From: CAWUEZ02 sp963921355 | GTDB taxonomy: Bacteria > Pseudomonadota > Alphaproteobacteria > Thalassobaculales > Thalassobaculaceae | Reading direction: 5' to 3' | Assembly: GCA_963921355.3 (NCBI GenBank) | Contig: OZ001190.1 | Coordinates: 1,550,001 to 1,614,000 of the forward strand | Length of the DNA: 64,000 nucleotides | Part shown: piece after piece, positions 43,161 to 51,179 of the stretch | Layout of the letters: each line of letters opens with the position of its first letter | How positions within the stretch are numbered: position 1 is the stretch's first letter | Program-made: the position numbers and the translations under genes | Notes under the pieces: model-generated | Databases searched by the model: none | What the model was told of the DNA's origin: nothing | What the model saw: only the letters and a program-made list of their open reading frames with translations

Positions 43161-43204
43161 GGCGGGTTCCGGTCCGGAACGGGTTCTGGACAGCGACCCT
43201 ATCC

Positions 43205-43290
43205 GTTGTCCCGGCGCCGCCGCGCGCCGGTCGGGATCCGTCAGCCTCAGCAGGTCCCGGTCTCGACCGGTGGTCGAACCGGGATGACGG
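43205..43290. repeat. REPIN-like compound palindrome, family 2, copy 2 (C1)
   Basis: Lies in the 317-base gap 43161-43477 between convergent genes. The left arm begins GTTGTCCCGG and the right arm runs GGTCCCGGTCTCGACCGGTG and on to CCGGGATGACGG. The right arm is the reverse complement match of the left arm of the element after serA (21778-21816). The left arm is more diverged. I see no gene in the gap. Confidence 0.65.
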
Positions 43291-43325
43291 GGAACATCGC
43301 GAGCTGAACGCAGCTGACCCCCAAC

Positions 43326-43440
43326 GTATTCCCGGCCTCGTGCCGGGACCCAGGCAAGCCTAGTGCGGATTCGGGTTCCAGAAACCTCAGAAAGCTCAGC
43401 GCGCCGCTGGTCTGGGCCCCGGTGCTGGGCCCGGGGATAC
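43326..43440. repeat. REPIN-like compound palindrome, family 1, copy C2
   Basis: The left arm GTATTCCCGGCCTCGTGCCG followed by GGACCCA (43326-43352) and the right arm 43410-43440, ending GGCCCGGGGATAC, are inverted copies with internal CCCGG/CCGGG pairing. The interior CAGCGCGCCGCTGGTCTGGG matches the corresponding part of copy B. It lies directly beside the family 2 element C1, so this gap carries two repeats of different families. Confidence 0.7.
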
Positions 43441-43477
43441 GGGATTGGATCAGGAAAGAGCCTGGCCCCGACTGAGA

Positions 43478-44275
43478 TCAGACCTTGTGGGCGACCAGGG
43501 CGTAGTTGACCCGTGCGTCGGCCGACATCTCGAAACTGCCGTCGATCGGATCGAACACCATGCCGACCGCCGGCTCCGGCGCGAATCCGGCCTCTTCCAG
43601 AAGGGCTGTCAGCTCGCCAGGGGTCGGGAACTTGCTCCAGTCGTGAGTACCGCGCGGCACCCAGCGCAGGATGTACTCCGCCGCCACGATCGCCTGGGCC
43701 CGGGATCGCGCCGTCCGGTTGATGGTGGTGATGACGACCACTCCGCCGGGCCGGACCAGGTCTCCGAGGGCCGCGACGAAAGCCGGTCGGTCGGAAACAT
43801 GCTCGATCACCTCGCTGGCGATCACCGCGTCGAACTGCCGGTTCTCGGCGACCAGCTCTTCGGCGGCACCGGTCCGATAGTCGATCTGCAGGCCCATTTC
43901 CCGGGCGTGGCGTTCGGCTGCGGCGATGCCCCCGGCATCGGCATCCACGCCGGTGACCTTCGCGCCGAGCCTCGACATCGGTTCCGACAGCAAACCACCG
44001 CCGCATCCGATATCCAGGACCTCGAGACCCGCGAGCGCCTGACGACCCGTGCCCATCCTGCTCAACGGCGCCAGGGCGTCGCGGATGATGGCCATCCGCA
44101 CGGGGACGTACCGGTGCAGCGGTCCGTGCGGCCCTTCGGCGTCCCACCAGCGGTCTGCCAGTTTGGCGAACCGGTCGACATCGGCAGCATCCACCGTTCC
44201 GCCCGTGCCGTCGGGGCCCGGCGCCGCGTCCTCTGTCGGAGGAGTCCCCCTGCACAAACCCTTCAACATGTCCAT
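43478..44275 (-). CDS. ubiG: Ubiquinone biosynthesis O-methyltransferase
   Basis: This 265-residue SAM-dependent methyltransferase has motif I LDIGCGGGLLSEPMSRLGA, motif II-like FDAVIASEVIEHV and motif III LVRPGGVVVITTINRT. The UbiG hallmarks FAKLADRWWDAEGPHGPLH near the start and the GTHDWSKF segment late on are also present. It methylates both hydroxyl positions of the ubiquinone ring during synthesis. The first 30 residues are low-complexity, and a start slightly downstream is possible. It is divergent from lysC, as in many alphaproteobacteria. Confidence 0.92.
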   Translation of the reverse strand: MDMLKGLCRGTPPTEDAAPGPDGTGGTVDAADVDRFAKLADRWWDAEGPHGPLHRYVPVRMAIIRDALAPLSRMGTGRQALAGLEVLDIGCGGGLLSEPMSRLGAKVTGVDADAGGIAAAERHAREMGLQIDYRTGAAEELVAENRQFDAVIASEVIEHVSDRPAFVAALGDLVRPGGVVVITTINRTARSRAQAIVAAEYILRWVPRGTHDWSKFPTPGELTALLEEAGFAPEPAVGMVFDPIDGSFEMSADARVNYALVAHKV

Positions 44276-44416
44276 GTTCCTGCCCGGCGGTGTCGCCGTT
44301 CGCTTGCTCCAACCATCACCGCGTAATATGGATAGCGCCGCCTACCCCCGGCAAGTCTTTGCGACCCATAGGCGCAGGCAATCTCGGGGAGTGAATTGGG
44401 TTGGAGCGGATCGGCG

Positions 44417-45646
44417 ATGGCGTGCATCGTGATGAAGTTCGGCGGCACGTCCGTCGGCGATGTGGATCGGATCAAGAACGTCGCACTGCGCGTCAAACGC
44501 GAGGTCGACGCCGGCAATGACGTGGCTGTGGTGGTCTCGGCAATGTCCGGGTCCACAAACCAACTGGTCTCCTGGACCCATGAGATCGCGCCCCTGCACG
44601 ATGCCCGGGAATACGATGTCGTCGTGGCGTCCGGTGAGCAGGTGACGGTCGGTCTGCTCGCGTTGGCGTTGCAGAACCTCGGGGTGAACGCCCGATCCTG
44701 GCTTGGCTGGCAGATCCCATTTCGAACAGATGGGATCCATGGCAAGGCGCGCATCGACGCGATCGACACGACCTTGATGCGCGAGCGCTTCGTCCAGGGC
44801 CAAGTTGCTGTAGTTGCAGGGTTTCAAGGGGTCGGCCCGGACAACCGGATCACCACGTTGGGGCGCGGGGGATCCGATGCCTCGGCCGTCGCATTGGCCG
44901 CTGCCCTCGGTGCCGACCGGTGCGACATCTATACCGATGTGGACGGTGTCTATACAACCGATCCGAGAATAACGAGTAAGGCTCGAAAGATCGATCGCAT
45001 CACTTACGAGGAGATGCTCGAGCTGGCGTCCCAGGGTGCGAAGGTGCTGCAGACGCGGTCCGTCGCCATGGCCATGCAGCACGGCGTGCGCGTGCAGGTG
45101 TTATCAAGTTTTGTCGATGCGCCAGGCACGCTTGTCGTCGATGAGGGAGAGATCGTGGAACAGCAAGTCGTCACCGGAATCGCCTATAGCCCGGATGAAG
45201 CGAAGGTCACGCTGGTTTCGGTGCCGGACCGGCCGGGTGTCGCCGGGGCCATCTTCGGGTCGCTGGCGGATGCGGCGGTCAACGTCGACATGATCGTGCA
45301 GAACGTCAGCCAGGACGGCGAGGCCACCGACCTGACCTTCACGCTTGGCAGCCTCGATCTGGACCGGGCACGTCAGGTCCTGGAAGGTCTCCAGGGAGAA
45401 CTCGGCTACCGTGAACTCGTCTGTGATCCCGGCGTGTGCAAGATCTCCGTCGTCGGCGTCGGCATGCGCAGCCAGCCAGGCGTGGCCAAGACCATGTTCC
45501 AGACGCTCGCGGACAAAGGGATCAACATCCAGGTGATCTCGACCTCCGAGATCAAGGTCAGTGTCCTGATTGCCGGTGACTATACCGAGCTGGCGGTCCG
45601 CGCCCTGCACACGGCTTACGGATTGGACGCCGAGGGTGACGGCTGA
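44417..45646 (+). CDS. lysC: Aspartate kinase
   Basis: This 409-residue aspartokinase has the kinase motif VMKFGGTSVGD at the start, FQGVGPDNRITTLGRGGSDASA for catalysis and ATP binding, and two ACT domains in the last 150 residues for lysine/threonine feedback. It is the first enzyme for lysine, threonine and methionine synthesis. ATG 44417 starts directly at the kinase domain; a longer frame from 44396 exists. GGAGCGG lies 8-14 bases upstream. TAATAT at 44335-44340 could be a -10 element, but no convincing -35 is present. Confidence 0.95.
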   Translation: MACIVMKFGGTSVGDVDRIKNVALRVKREVDAGNDVAVVVSAMSGSTNQLVSWTHEIAPLHDAREYDVVVASGEQVTVGLLALALQNLGVNARSWLGWQIPFRTDGIHGKARIDAIDTTLMRERFVQGQVAVVAGFQGVGPDNRITTLGRGGSDASAVALAAALGADRCDIYTDVDGVYTTDPRITSKARKIDRITYEEMLELASQGAKVLQTRSVAMAMQHGVRVQVLSSFVDAPGTLVVDEGEIVEQQVVTGIAYSPDEAKVTLVSVPDRPGVAGAIFGSLADAAVNVDMIVQNVSQDGEATDLTFTLGSLDLDRARQVLEGLQGELGYRELVCDPGVCKISVVGVGMRSQPGVAKTMFQTLADKGINIQVISTSEIKVSVLIAGDYTELAVRALHTAYGLDAEGDG

Positions 45647-45650
45647 GCCC

Positions 45651-47936
45651 ATGGGTAAGGCCGCGCCCAGCCGCGATCGCGGTGGACCCCCAGCTGGCGG
45701 CGGCGGCCCCCGGGAGATGCTGCGTCACCTCCGTGACGTCATGGCCGGAGTCGGATCTCCGCAGCAGCGGCTCGACAGCACCGTTCAGGTGATCGCCCGG
45801 GAGCTCGGCGCGGAGGTTTGCTCGATCTACGTCCAGCGGCGCGGCCAGGTCCTGGAGCTGTATGCGACCGAGGGACTCAATCCGCGGGCCGTCCACCGGA
45901 CTTTCTTCCAACCCGGCGAAGGTCTGGTGGGCCATGTGGCGGAGACCTGCCGGTCGCTGTCGCTGGCCGAAGCACAGCGCCATCCGAAATTCGCCTACCG
46001 TCCCGAGACCGGCGAGGAGGCGTTTCATTCGCTGACCGGCGTGCCAATCCGTCGCTCCGATCAGGTGTTGGGTGTTCTGGTCGTGCAGCACACTTCGCCC
46101 CGGGAGTACACCGAGGAGGAGGTCGAGTCGCTCGAGACCCTGGCCATGGTTCTGGCCGAGGTGCTCGCCGGTATGGCCTTGGCCGGAGAGAGCGCCGAAC
46201 ACGAGCAACGCGGGCCGATCCGAATCGCTGGAGTCAGGATCCACGCCGGAATGGGCTTGGGGGTCGCCAGACTGCATCAACCCCGGGTCGTGATCGGCGG
46301 TGTGGTCGCCGACGATCCGGACGTCGAACATGCCCGGTTGGAAGTGGCTCTGGGAGATATGCATGAGGCCTTGGACAGGTTGATGGAGTCCGAGGCGCTG
46401 TCGGCCGCCGGCGAGCATCGCGACGTTCTGGAGACCTATCAGCTGATTGCCCAGGATGCCGGCTGGATCGGGCGCATCCGCGAGGCGATCGCCGGTGGGC
46501 TTACGGCAGCGGCGGCGGTCCAGCGGGTTCGCGACGACACCCTAGCCCGGATGGCGGCAGTCAAGGATGAGTATCTGCGCGAACGGCTTGCCGACTTCGA
46601 GGATGTCGCGCTCCGGCTGCTGCGCCGACTCGCCCCGGACGACCTGGCGCCGGACATGGCTGGATCCGATGAGCCTTTCATCCTGGTTGCCCGATCCATG
46701 GGCCCGGCCGAACTGCTGGATTACGCGGGCGATGCCCTCAAGGGTGTGGTCTTGGAAGAGGGATCGACCACCGCCCACGTTGCGATCGTTGCCCGCGCCC
46801 TGGACATCCCGGTCGTCGGCCGGCTGTCCCGGCTCGAGGAAGAGGTCGAGCCCGGCGATCAGATCATCGTCGACGGCGACCACGCGCAGATCTTCGTGCG
46901 ACCCGGCGATGACGCCCGCCAGCAGTTCCTGTCCAGTCTGGCGGCGCGGGATGCGGTGCGCGCGCGCTACGCGGCATTGCGCGATACGCCCGCGAAGAGC
47001 CGCGACGGTCAGTCCGTGTCCCTGCTGATGAACGCGGGCCTGCTGGTCGACGTCGCCCAACTGGCGAGCACAGGCGCTGAAGGCATTGGGTTGTACCGGA
47101 CCGAGATCCCGTTCCTGGTCCGCCGGGAGTATCCCGATGTTTCCGCGCAAGCCGAGCTGTATCGTCGCATCCTGGACGGTGCGGGCGGTCGTCCGGTGAC
47201 ATTCCGGACTCTCGATGCCGGCGGCGACAAGCGCTTGCAGTCGTTCGTCCATGAGCAGGAAGAGAACCCGGCCCTCGGGTGGCGGGCGCTGAGGATCGGA
47301 CTCGACAGGCCCGTCATCTTGCGCCAGCAGGTGCGCGCGATGATCCGGGCGGCTGATGGGCGGCCATTGACGATCATGGTACCGATGGTCACGACCCTCG
47401 AGGAATTCACCGCCGCCCGGTCGATCGTCGAGCTGGAAATCGATCGGGCCACCGAGCGCGGCACCCCGGTGCCGGAGAGGACGCGGGTCGGCGCGATGGT
47501 CGAGGTCCCGGCGGCGGTTCTGGCGATCGATGCTCTGGCAGCCGAGGCGGATTTCCTGTCGGTTGGCAGCAATGATCTGCTGCAGTTCATCTTCGCGGCG
47601 GATCGGGGCGGCGATCGGACAGCCACCCGATACGACCCCCTGCACCCGGTATTCCTGACGGCCCTGCGGCGCATTGCTTCGGCGGCGCGGCGAGCGGGTG
47701 TCGATGTGACGGTCTGCGGTGAGATGGCTGGACGACCGATCGAGGCCTTGGCGTTGGCGGGGCTCGGCTACCGTCGCCTGTCGATGCCGCCCGCTGCGAT
47801 CGGGCCGGTGAAAGAGGCTATTTTATCAAATGATTTCAATGATTTGTCGGATTTTATTTTGTATTCAATTAAAAAAACATCGGGTTCCATCCGTAATCGT
47901 TTACAGAGTTATCTGCTGGATCGACGTAATTCTTAA
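45651..47936 (+). CDS. ptsP: Phosphoenolpyruvate-protein phosphotransferase with GAF domain (nitrogen PTS EI)
   Basis: This 761-residue EI-Ntr enzyme starts the nitrogen-related phosphorelay from PEP to NPr. It has an N-terminal GAF domain (about 20-170), an EI N-domain with phospho-His376 in GSTTAHVAIVARAL, and a PEP-binding barrel with TLDAGGDKR, the Glu/Asp metal site SVGSNDLLQF and the catalytic Cys in VTVCGEMAGR. ATG 45651 lies four bases after the lysC stop. The last 39 codons (from about 47820) are strikingly AT-rich, with TTA, TCA, AAT and AAA codons, unlike the rest. The encoded tail still aligns with the family. Confidence 0.93.
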   Translation: MGKAAPSRDRGGPPAGGGGPREMLRHLRDVMAGVGSPQQRLDSTVQVIARELGAEVCSIYVQRRGQVLELYATEGLNPRAVHRTFFQPGEGLVGHVAETCRSLSLAEAQRHPKFAYRPETGEEAFHSLTGVPIRRSDQVLGVLVVQHTSPREYTEEEVESLETLAMVLAEVLAGMALAGESAEHEQRGPIRIAGVRIHAGMGLGVARLHQPRVVIGGVVADDPDVEHARLEVALGDMHEALDRLMESEALSAAGEHRDVLETYQLIAQDAGWIGRIREAIAGGLTAAAAVQRVRDDTLARMAAVKDEYLRERLADFEDVALRLLRRLAPDDLAPDMAGSDEPFILVARSMGPAELLDYAGDALKGVVLEEGSTTAHVAIVARALDIPVVGRLSRLEEEVEPGDQIIVDGDHAQIFVRPGDDARQQFLSSLAARDAVRARYAALRDTPAKSRDGQSVSLLMNAGLLVDVAQLASTGAEGIGLYRTEIPFLVRREYPDVSAQAELYRRILDGAGGRPVTFRTLDAGGDKRLQSFVHEQEENPALGWRALRIGLDRPVILRQQVRAMIRAADGRPLTIMVPMVTTLEEFTAARSIVELEIDRATERGTPVPERTRVGAMVEVPAAVLAIDALAAEADFLSVGSNDLLQFIFAADRGGDRTATRYDPLHPVFLTALRRIASAARRAGVDVTVCGEMAGRPIEALALAGLGYRRLSMPPAAIGPVKEAILSNDFNDLSDFILYSIKKTSGSIRNRLQSYLLDRRNS

Positions 47937-48001
47937 CGACTTTGGCCCGATCGACCGGCCGAACCTTTTCAGAAGCTGGTGGCGCTATGCTCAATAGCGA
48001 T

Positions 48002-48030
48002 TTGAATTACATAGTACTTTGAAGTATCTT
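48002..48030 (+). promoter_or_regulatory. Promoter-like sequence upstream of the RodZ-like gene
   Basis: TTGAAT (48002-48007), a 17-base spacer and TATCTT (48025-48030) match the sigma-70 consensus at 4 of 6 positions each. The flanking DNA from about 47820 to 48035 is AT-rich for this genome. Transcription would start near 48037, just before GTG 48047 or comfortably before ATG 48113. Confidence 0.45.
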
Positions 48031-48046
48031 TCGGTGTGGTTACACG

Positions 48047-49882
48047 GTGGCTTGCGGCAGGGCGGAGACGCAGGTCATCACATCGGGTATCCGCATCGCG
48101 ATTGACGCGTCTATGGTCCAGAAGACGACAAGGTCCAGGTTGAAGTTCAAGGACATCGAAAACCTGTCCGGCTCCGGTCGGAGTCGCGTGGTCGACCATG
48201 ACGTCGCGACGTCAGCCGCCGGACCGGCAGCGAACGAGCCGTCGCCGTCTCCCGGGGTCGAACCCGCCGCCTCTTCCGTCCACGACCCGATATCGGCGCA
48301 CCCTGCCGGCAACCCGTCTGTCGAAGATCCGACCACGGCCACGATCGGCTCCACGATGGCGGGCGCGCGGATGGCGGCCGGGCTGAGCCTCGACGAGGTG
48401 GCCGCCCATCTGCGGATCCGACGGGACTTTCTCGAAGCGCTGGAGACCGGCCGTGAGGATGCCCTGCCGGGCATGACCTATGGAATCGGGTACGTGCGGA
48501 CTTATGCGGGCTATCTCGGCCTGGATGCCGACGATGCCGTTCGACGCTTCAAGGAAGAGGCGGCAGGGCTCGACCGACGCACGGAGCTGGTGTTTCCGTC
48601 CCCGGCCCCCGAGGGCAAGGTCCCAGGCGTCGGGATCATGCTGGCGTCGGTGGTCCTCGCGGGTATGGCCTATGGCGGCTGGTATTGGATGTCGGAGCGC
48701 GGCCTGTCGGTCAGCGACATCGTTCCGGAGGTGCCCGAACGTTTGGCGACCCTGATCGAGGGCACCGACGGTTCCGGGAGCTCCCCGTCAGCCGCACCGA
48801 CTTCCGTGACCGCGACACCGCCGGCGACAGCGCCGGTTGACTATGCCGCGGCCAATCCGGCCAGCGCCCCGGTAACGGCACGGATCGACAGCGGTGACCC
48901 GGCGGCCTCGGTGCCGGCCGGGCAGACCCCGTCCGAAGGCACAGTCGGTCCAGAGACGGCGGCACAGCCGACGTCGGCCGGGGTGCAACCGGTCGAAACT
49001 GCCGCCCCGATCCCGGCCACACCGGATGATGCCGCCATAGGGGCCGAGCTCGAGACGGCTGCGGCGTTGCCGGCCGATCAGGCTGTCCCAAGCACGGCTG
49101 TCCCAAGCACGGCTGCCCCTGGTGCAGCCGCTGTCGATCAGAGCGATTCCGAACCGGACGCGGCCGGTCCGGCGACGGTCACCGCCGCCGACGACGCGAA
49201 CACCCCGGTTCCGACCACAGACGGTGCGCCGGCCCAGGCTTCGGACGGCACGGACGCCGACACGACAGTTCAAGTGGCGGCGACCCCGCCGACGCTACCT
49301 TCATCGATCGAGCCTGCCTTGGCGGCCGCGCGTGAGGCACCTCCGGCCGGCAATGACGGCAGGGCCGATCCGGAGCCCGCGCCACCGATCGTCTCCGTCG
49401 CCACGGCAATGGCCGCACCGGTCGAGACCGCGCCTGCGGTTGCCGCGGTTTCGCCGACGACCGAACCCACCGGTTCTGACAGCGCGACGGCGGTCGCCGC
49501 GGCCCCGGCGTCGGTTCCAAGTGCCCCCCGGTTGAACGAGATCATCGGCGCCTCGGAAGCGGCGGTGCCGGCGGCACCGGGCACGGATCGTGTGGGCGCG
49601 ATCCCGGAACGCATTGTGCTTCGGGCCACCGGCGACAGCTGGGTCCAGATCCGCGGTGATGACGGGACGACGCTGTTCACCCGCGTGTTGCGGGTCGGTG
49701 ACGTCTATCGGGTTCCAGATCGGGCCGGCCTCACGCTGGCTACCGGGAACGCCGGCGCGCTGGACGTGATCGTCGACGGCGAAACGGCACCCGCGCTCGG
49801 CAGTTTCGGTGAAGTCGTACGGAACATCCTGTTGGATCCGGTCCGACTGTCCGCCGGAACCGCGGTCGGCGCGCTCAACTAG
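48047..49882 (+). CDS. RodZ-like protein: helix-turn-helix, one membrane segment, long linker, DUF4115
   Basis: This protein of up to 611 residues has an Xre-type helix-turn-helix (about 100-170, with SLDEVAAHLRIRRDFLEALE), one transmembrane segment (about 193-214), a Pro/Ala/Thr-rich linker of roughly 320 residues and a C-terminal DUF4115 domain (about 540-611, RATGDSWVQIRGDDG). That order is RodZ's, a cytoskeletal membrane protein linking MreB to wall synthesis. E. coli RodZ has only 337 residues. The start is uncertain: GTG 48047 gives the full length, and ATG 48113 removes 22 residues. The linker contains a tandem AVPST repeat. Confidence 0.75.
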   Translation: MACGRAETQVITSGIRIAIDASMVQKTTRSRLKFKDIENLSGSGRSRVVDHDVATSAAGPAANEPSPSPGVEPAASSVHDPISAHPAGNPSVEDPTTATIGSTMAGARMAAGLSLDEVAAHLRIRRDFLEALETGREDALPGMTYGIGYVRTYAGYLGLDADDAVRRFKEEAAGLDRRTELVFPSPAPEGKVPGVGIMLASVVLAGMAYGGWYWMSERGLSVSDIVPEVPERLATLIEGTDGSGSSPSAAPTSVTATPPATAPVDYAAANPASAPVTARIDSGDPAASVPAGQTPSEGTVGPETAAQPTSAGVQPVETAAPIPATPDDAAIGAELETAAALPADQAVPSTAVPSTAAPGAAAVDQSDSEPDAAGPATVTAADDANTPVPTTDGAPAQASDGTDADTTVQVAATPPTLPSSIEPALAAAREAPPAGNDGRADPEPAPPIVSVATAMAAPVETAPAVAAVSPTTEPTGSDSATAVAAAPASVPSAPRLNEIIGASEAAVPAAPGTDRVGAIPERIVLRATGDSWVQIRGDDGTTLFTRVLRVGDVYRVPDRAGLTLATGNAGALDVIVDGETAPALGSFGEVVRNILLDPVRLSAGTAVGALN

Positions 49883-49931
49883 TTTCCAACTGACTCTCAG
49901 CGGCCTTGCCTGTTGCCGGCGGCTCGCCGGT

Positions 49932-49955
49932 GACCGGCTGCCGGTCGCTTTCTTG
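49932..49955 (+). terminator. Possible intrinsic terminator after the RodZ-like gene
   Basis: A 6-base stem GACCGG-CTG-CCGGTC (49932-49946) is followed by GCTTTCTTG. The stem is short and the T tract is broken, so termination would be partial. The ispG gene starts 70 bases further on. Confidence 0.3.
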
Positions 49956-50025
49956 GTGTCCTGCCATGGGCTATAACGGCGACGAAGATCACCGGCCGCC
50001 GCGAGGCCTCGAGCGAGGTTCTGAA

Positions 50026-51156
50026 ATGAGTGTGCGTCACTACAGGGATATCCATCGCCGACCGTCGCGCCGCATCCATGTCGGATCGGTGCCGATCGGA
50101 GACGGCGCGCCGATCGCCGTGCAGACGATGACCAACACGCTGACCGCCGATGTCGAAGCGACGATCGACCAGGTCCAGCGCTGCGCCGATGCCGGCGCCG
50201 ACATTGTCCGGGTCAGTTGTCCGGATGAGGACTCATCGGCCGCTTTGCGGGAGATCACCCGGTCGGTGACCGTTCCGATCGTTGCTGACATCCATTTCCA
50301 CTATAAGCGCGCGATCGAGGCGGCGCAGAACGGGGCAGCCTGCCTGCGCATCAATCCCGGCAATATCGGGTCGGCGGAGCGGGTCCGCGAAGTCGTCAAA
50401 GCGGCCAAGGATCACGGCTGCTCGATGCGGATCGGGGTCAATGCCGGCAGCCTGGAGAAGGACCTGCTGGAAAAGTACGGTGAGCCGTGTCCCGAGGCGA
50501 TGGTCGAGAGCGCGCTGGACCACGCGCGGATTCTCGAGGACAACGACTTCACCGACTTCAAGATCAGCGTTAAGGCCTCGGATGTGTTTCTGGCGGTCGC
50601 CGCCTATCAGGGGCTGGCCGACGCCTGTGACTATCCGCTGCATCTCGGGGTGACCGAAGCCGGCGCCCAGCGGGTCGGGACGGTGAAGTCGTCGATCGGT
50701 CTCGGCATGCTGCTGTGGAGCGGCATTGGCGACACCATTCGTGTCTCGCTGTCGGCACCGCCTGAGGAGGAGGTCCGGGTCGGGTTCGATATCCTGAAAT
50801 CCCTGAACCTTCGTCACCGCGGGGTGAATGTGATTTCCTGCCCGTCCTGCGCGCGCCAGCAGTTCGACGTGATCGAGAACGTTCGTGTGCTTGAGGAGCG
50901 GCTGGCGCACATCACGACGCCAATGACGGTCTCTGTCATCGGCTGCGTGGTTAACGGGCCGGGCGAAGCGCGCGAGACGGATATCGGCATCACGGGCGGT
51001 GGCAACGGAACCCACATGGTCTACATCGCGGGCCAGCCGGATCATCGCCTCAAGAGCAAGGACGTCGTCGACCACATGGTCGAACTGATCGAGAAGAAGG
51101 CGGCTGAGATCGAGGCCGAACGTGCCGCGAGCGACGAGACCGTCGCCGCCGAATAA
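50026..51156 (+). CDS. ispG: (E)-4-hydroxy-3-methylbut-2-enyl-diphosphate synthase
   Basis: This 376-residue iron-sulfur enzyme is the penultimate step of the MEP isoprenoid pathway. The N-terminal barrel starts with the family's SVPIGDGAPIAVQTMTNT. The 4Fe-4S ligands appear as CPSC (two Cys) and GCVVNGPGEA (third Cys). ATG 50026 is chosen because the conserved N-terminus begins there; the longer frame from 49906 lacks family sequence. The gap to hisS is 23 bases, so they are probably co-transcribed. Confidence 0.94.
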   Translation: MSVRHYRDIHRRPSRRIHVGSVPIGDGAPIAVQTMTNTLTADVEATIDQVQRCADAGADIVRVSCPDEDSSAALREITRSVTVPIVADIHFHYKRAIEAAQNGAACLRINPGNIGSAERVREVVKAAKDHGCSMRIGVNAGSLEKDLLEKYGEPCPEAMVESALDHARILEDNDFTDFKISVKASDVFLAVAAYQGLADACDYPLHLGVTEAGAQRVGTVKSSIGLGMLLWSGIGDTIRVSLSAPPEEEVRVGFDILKSLNLRHRGVNVISCPSCARQQFDVIENVRVLEERLAHITTPMTVSVIGCVVNGPGEARETDIGITGGGNGTHMVYIAGQPDHRLKSKDVVDHMVELIEKKAAEIEAERAASDETVAAE

Positions 51157-51179
51157 CCGCTCTGCGGAGGACCCCAGGT

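Noticed and set aside
43205..43440. A small RNA gene in the gap before ubiG
   Set aside because: The pairing is fully explained by the two repeat elements, and no promoter-like sequence precedes them.
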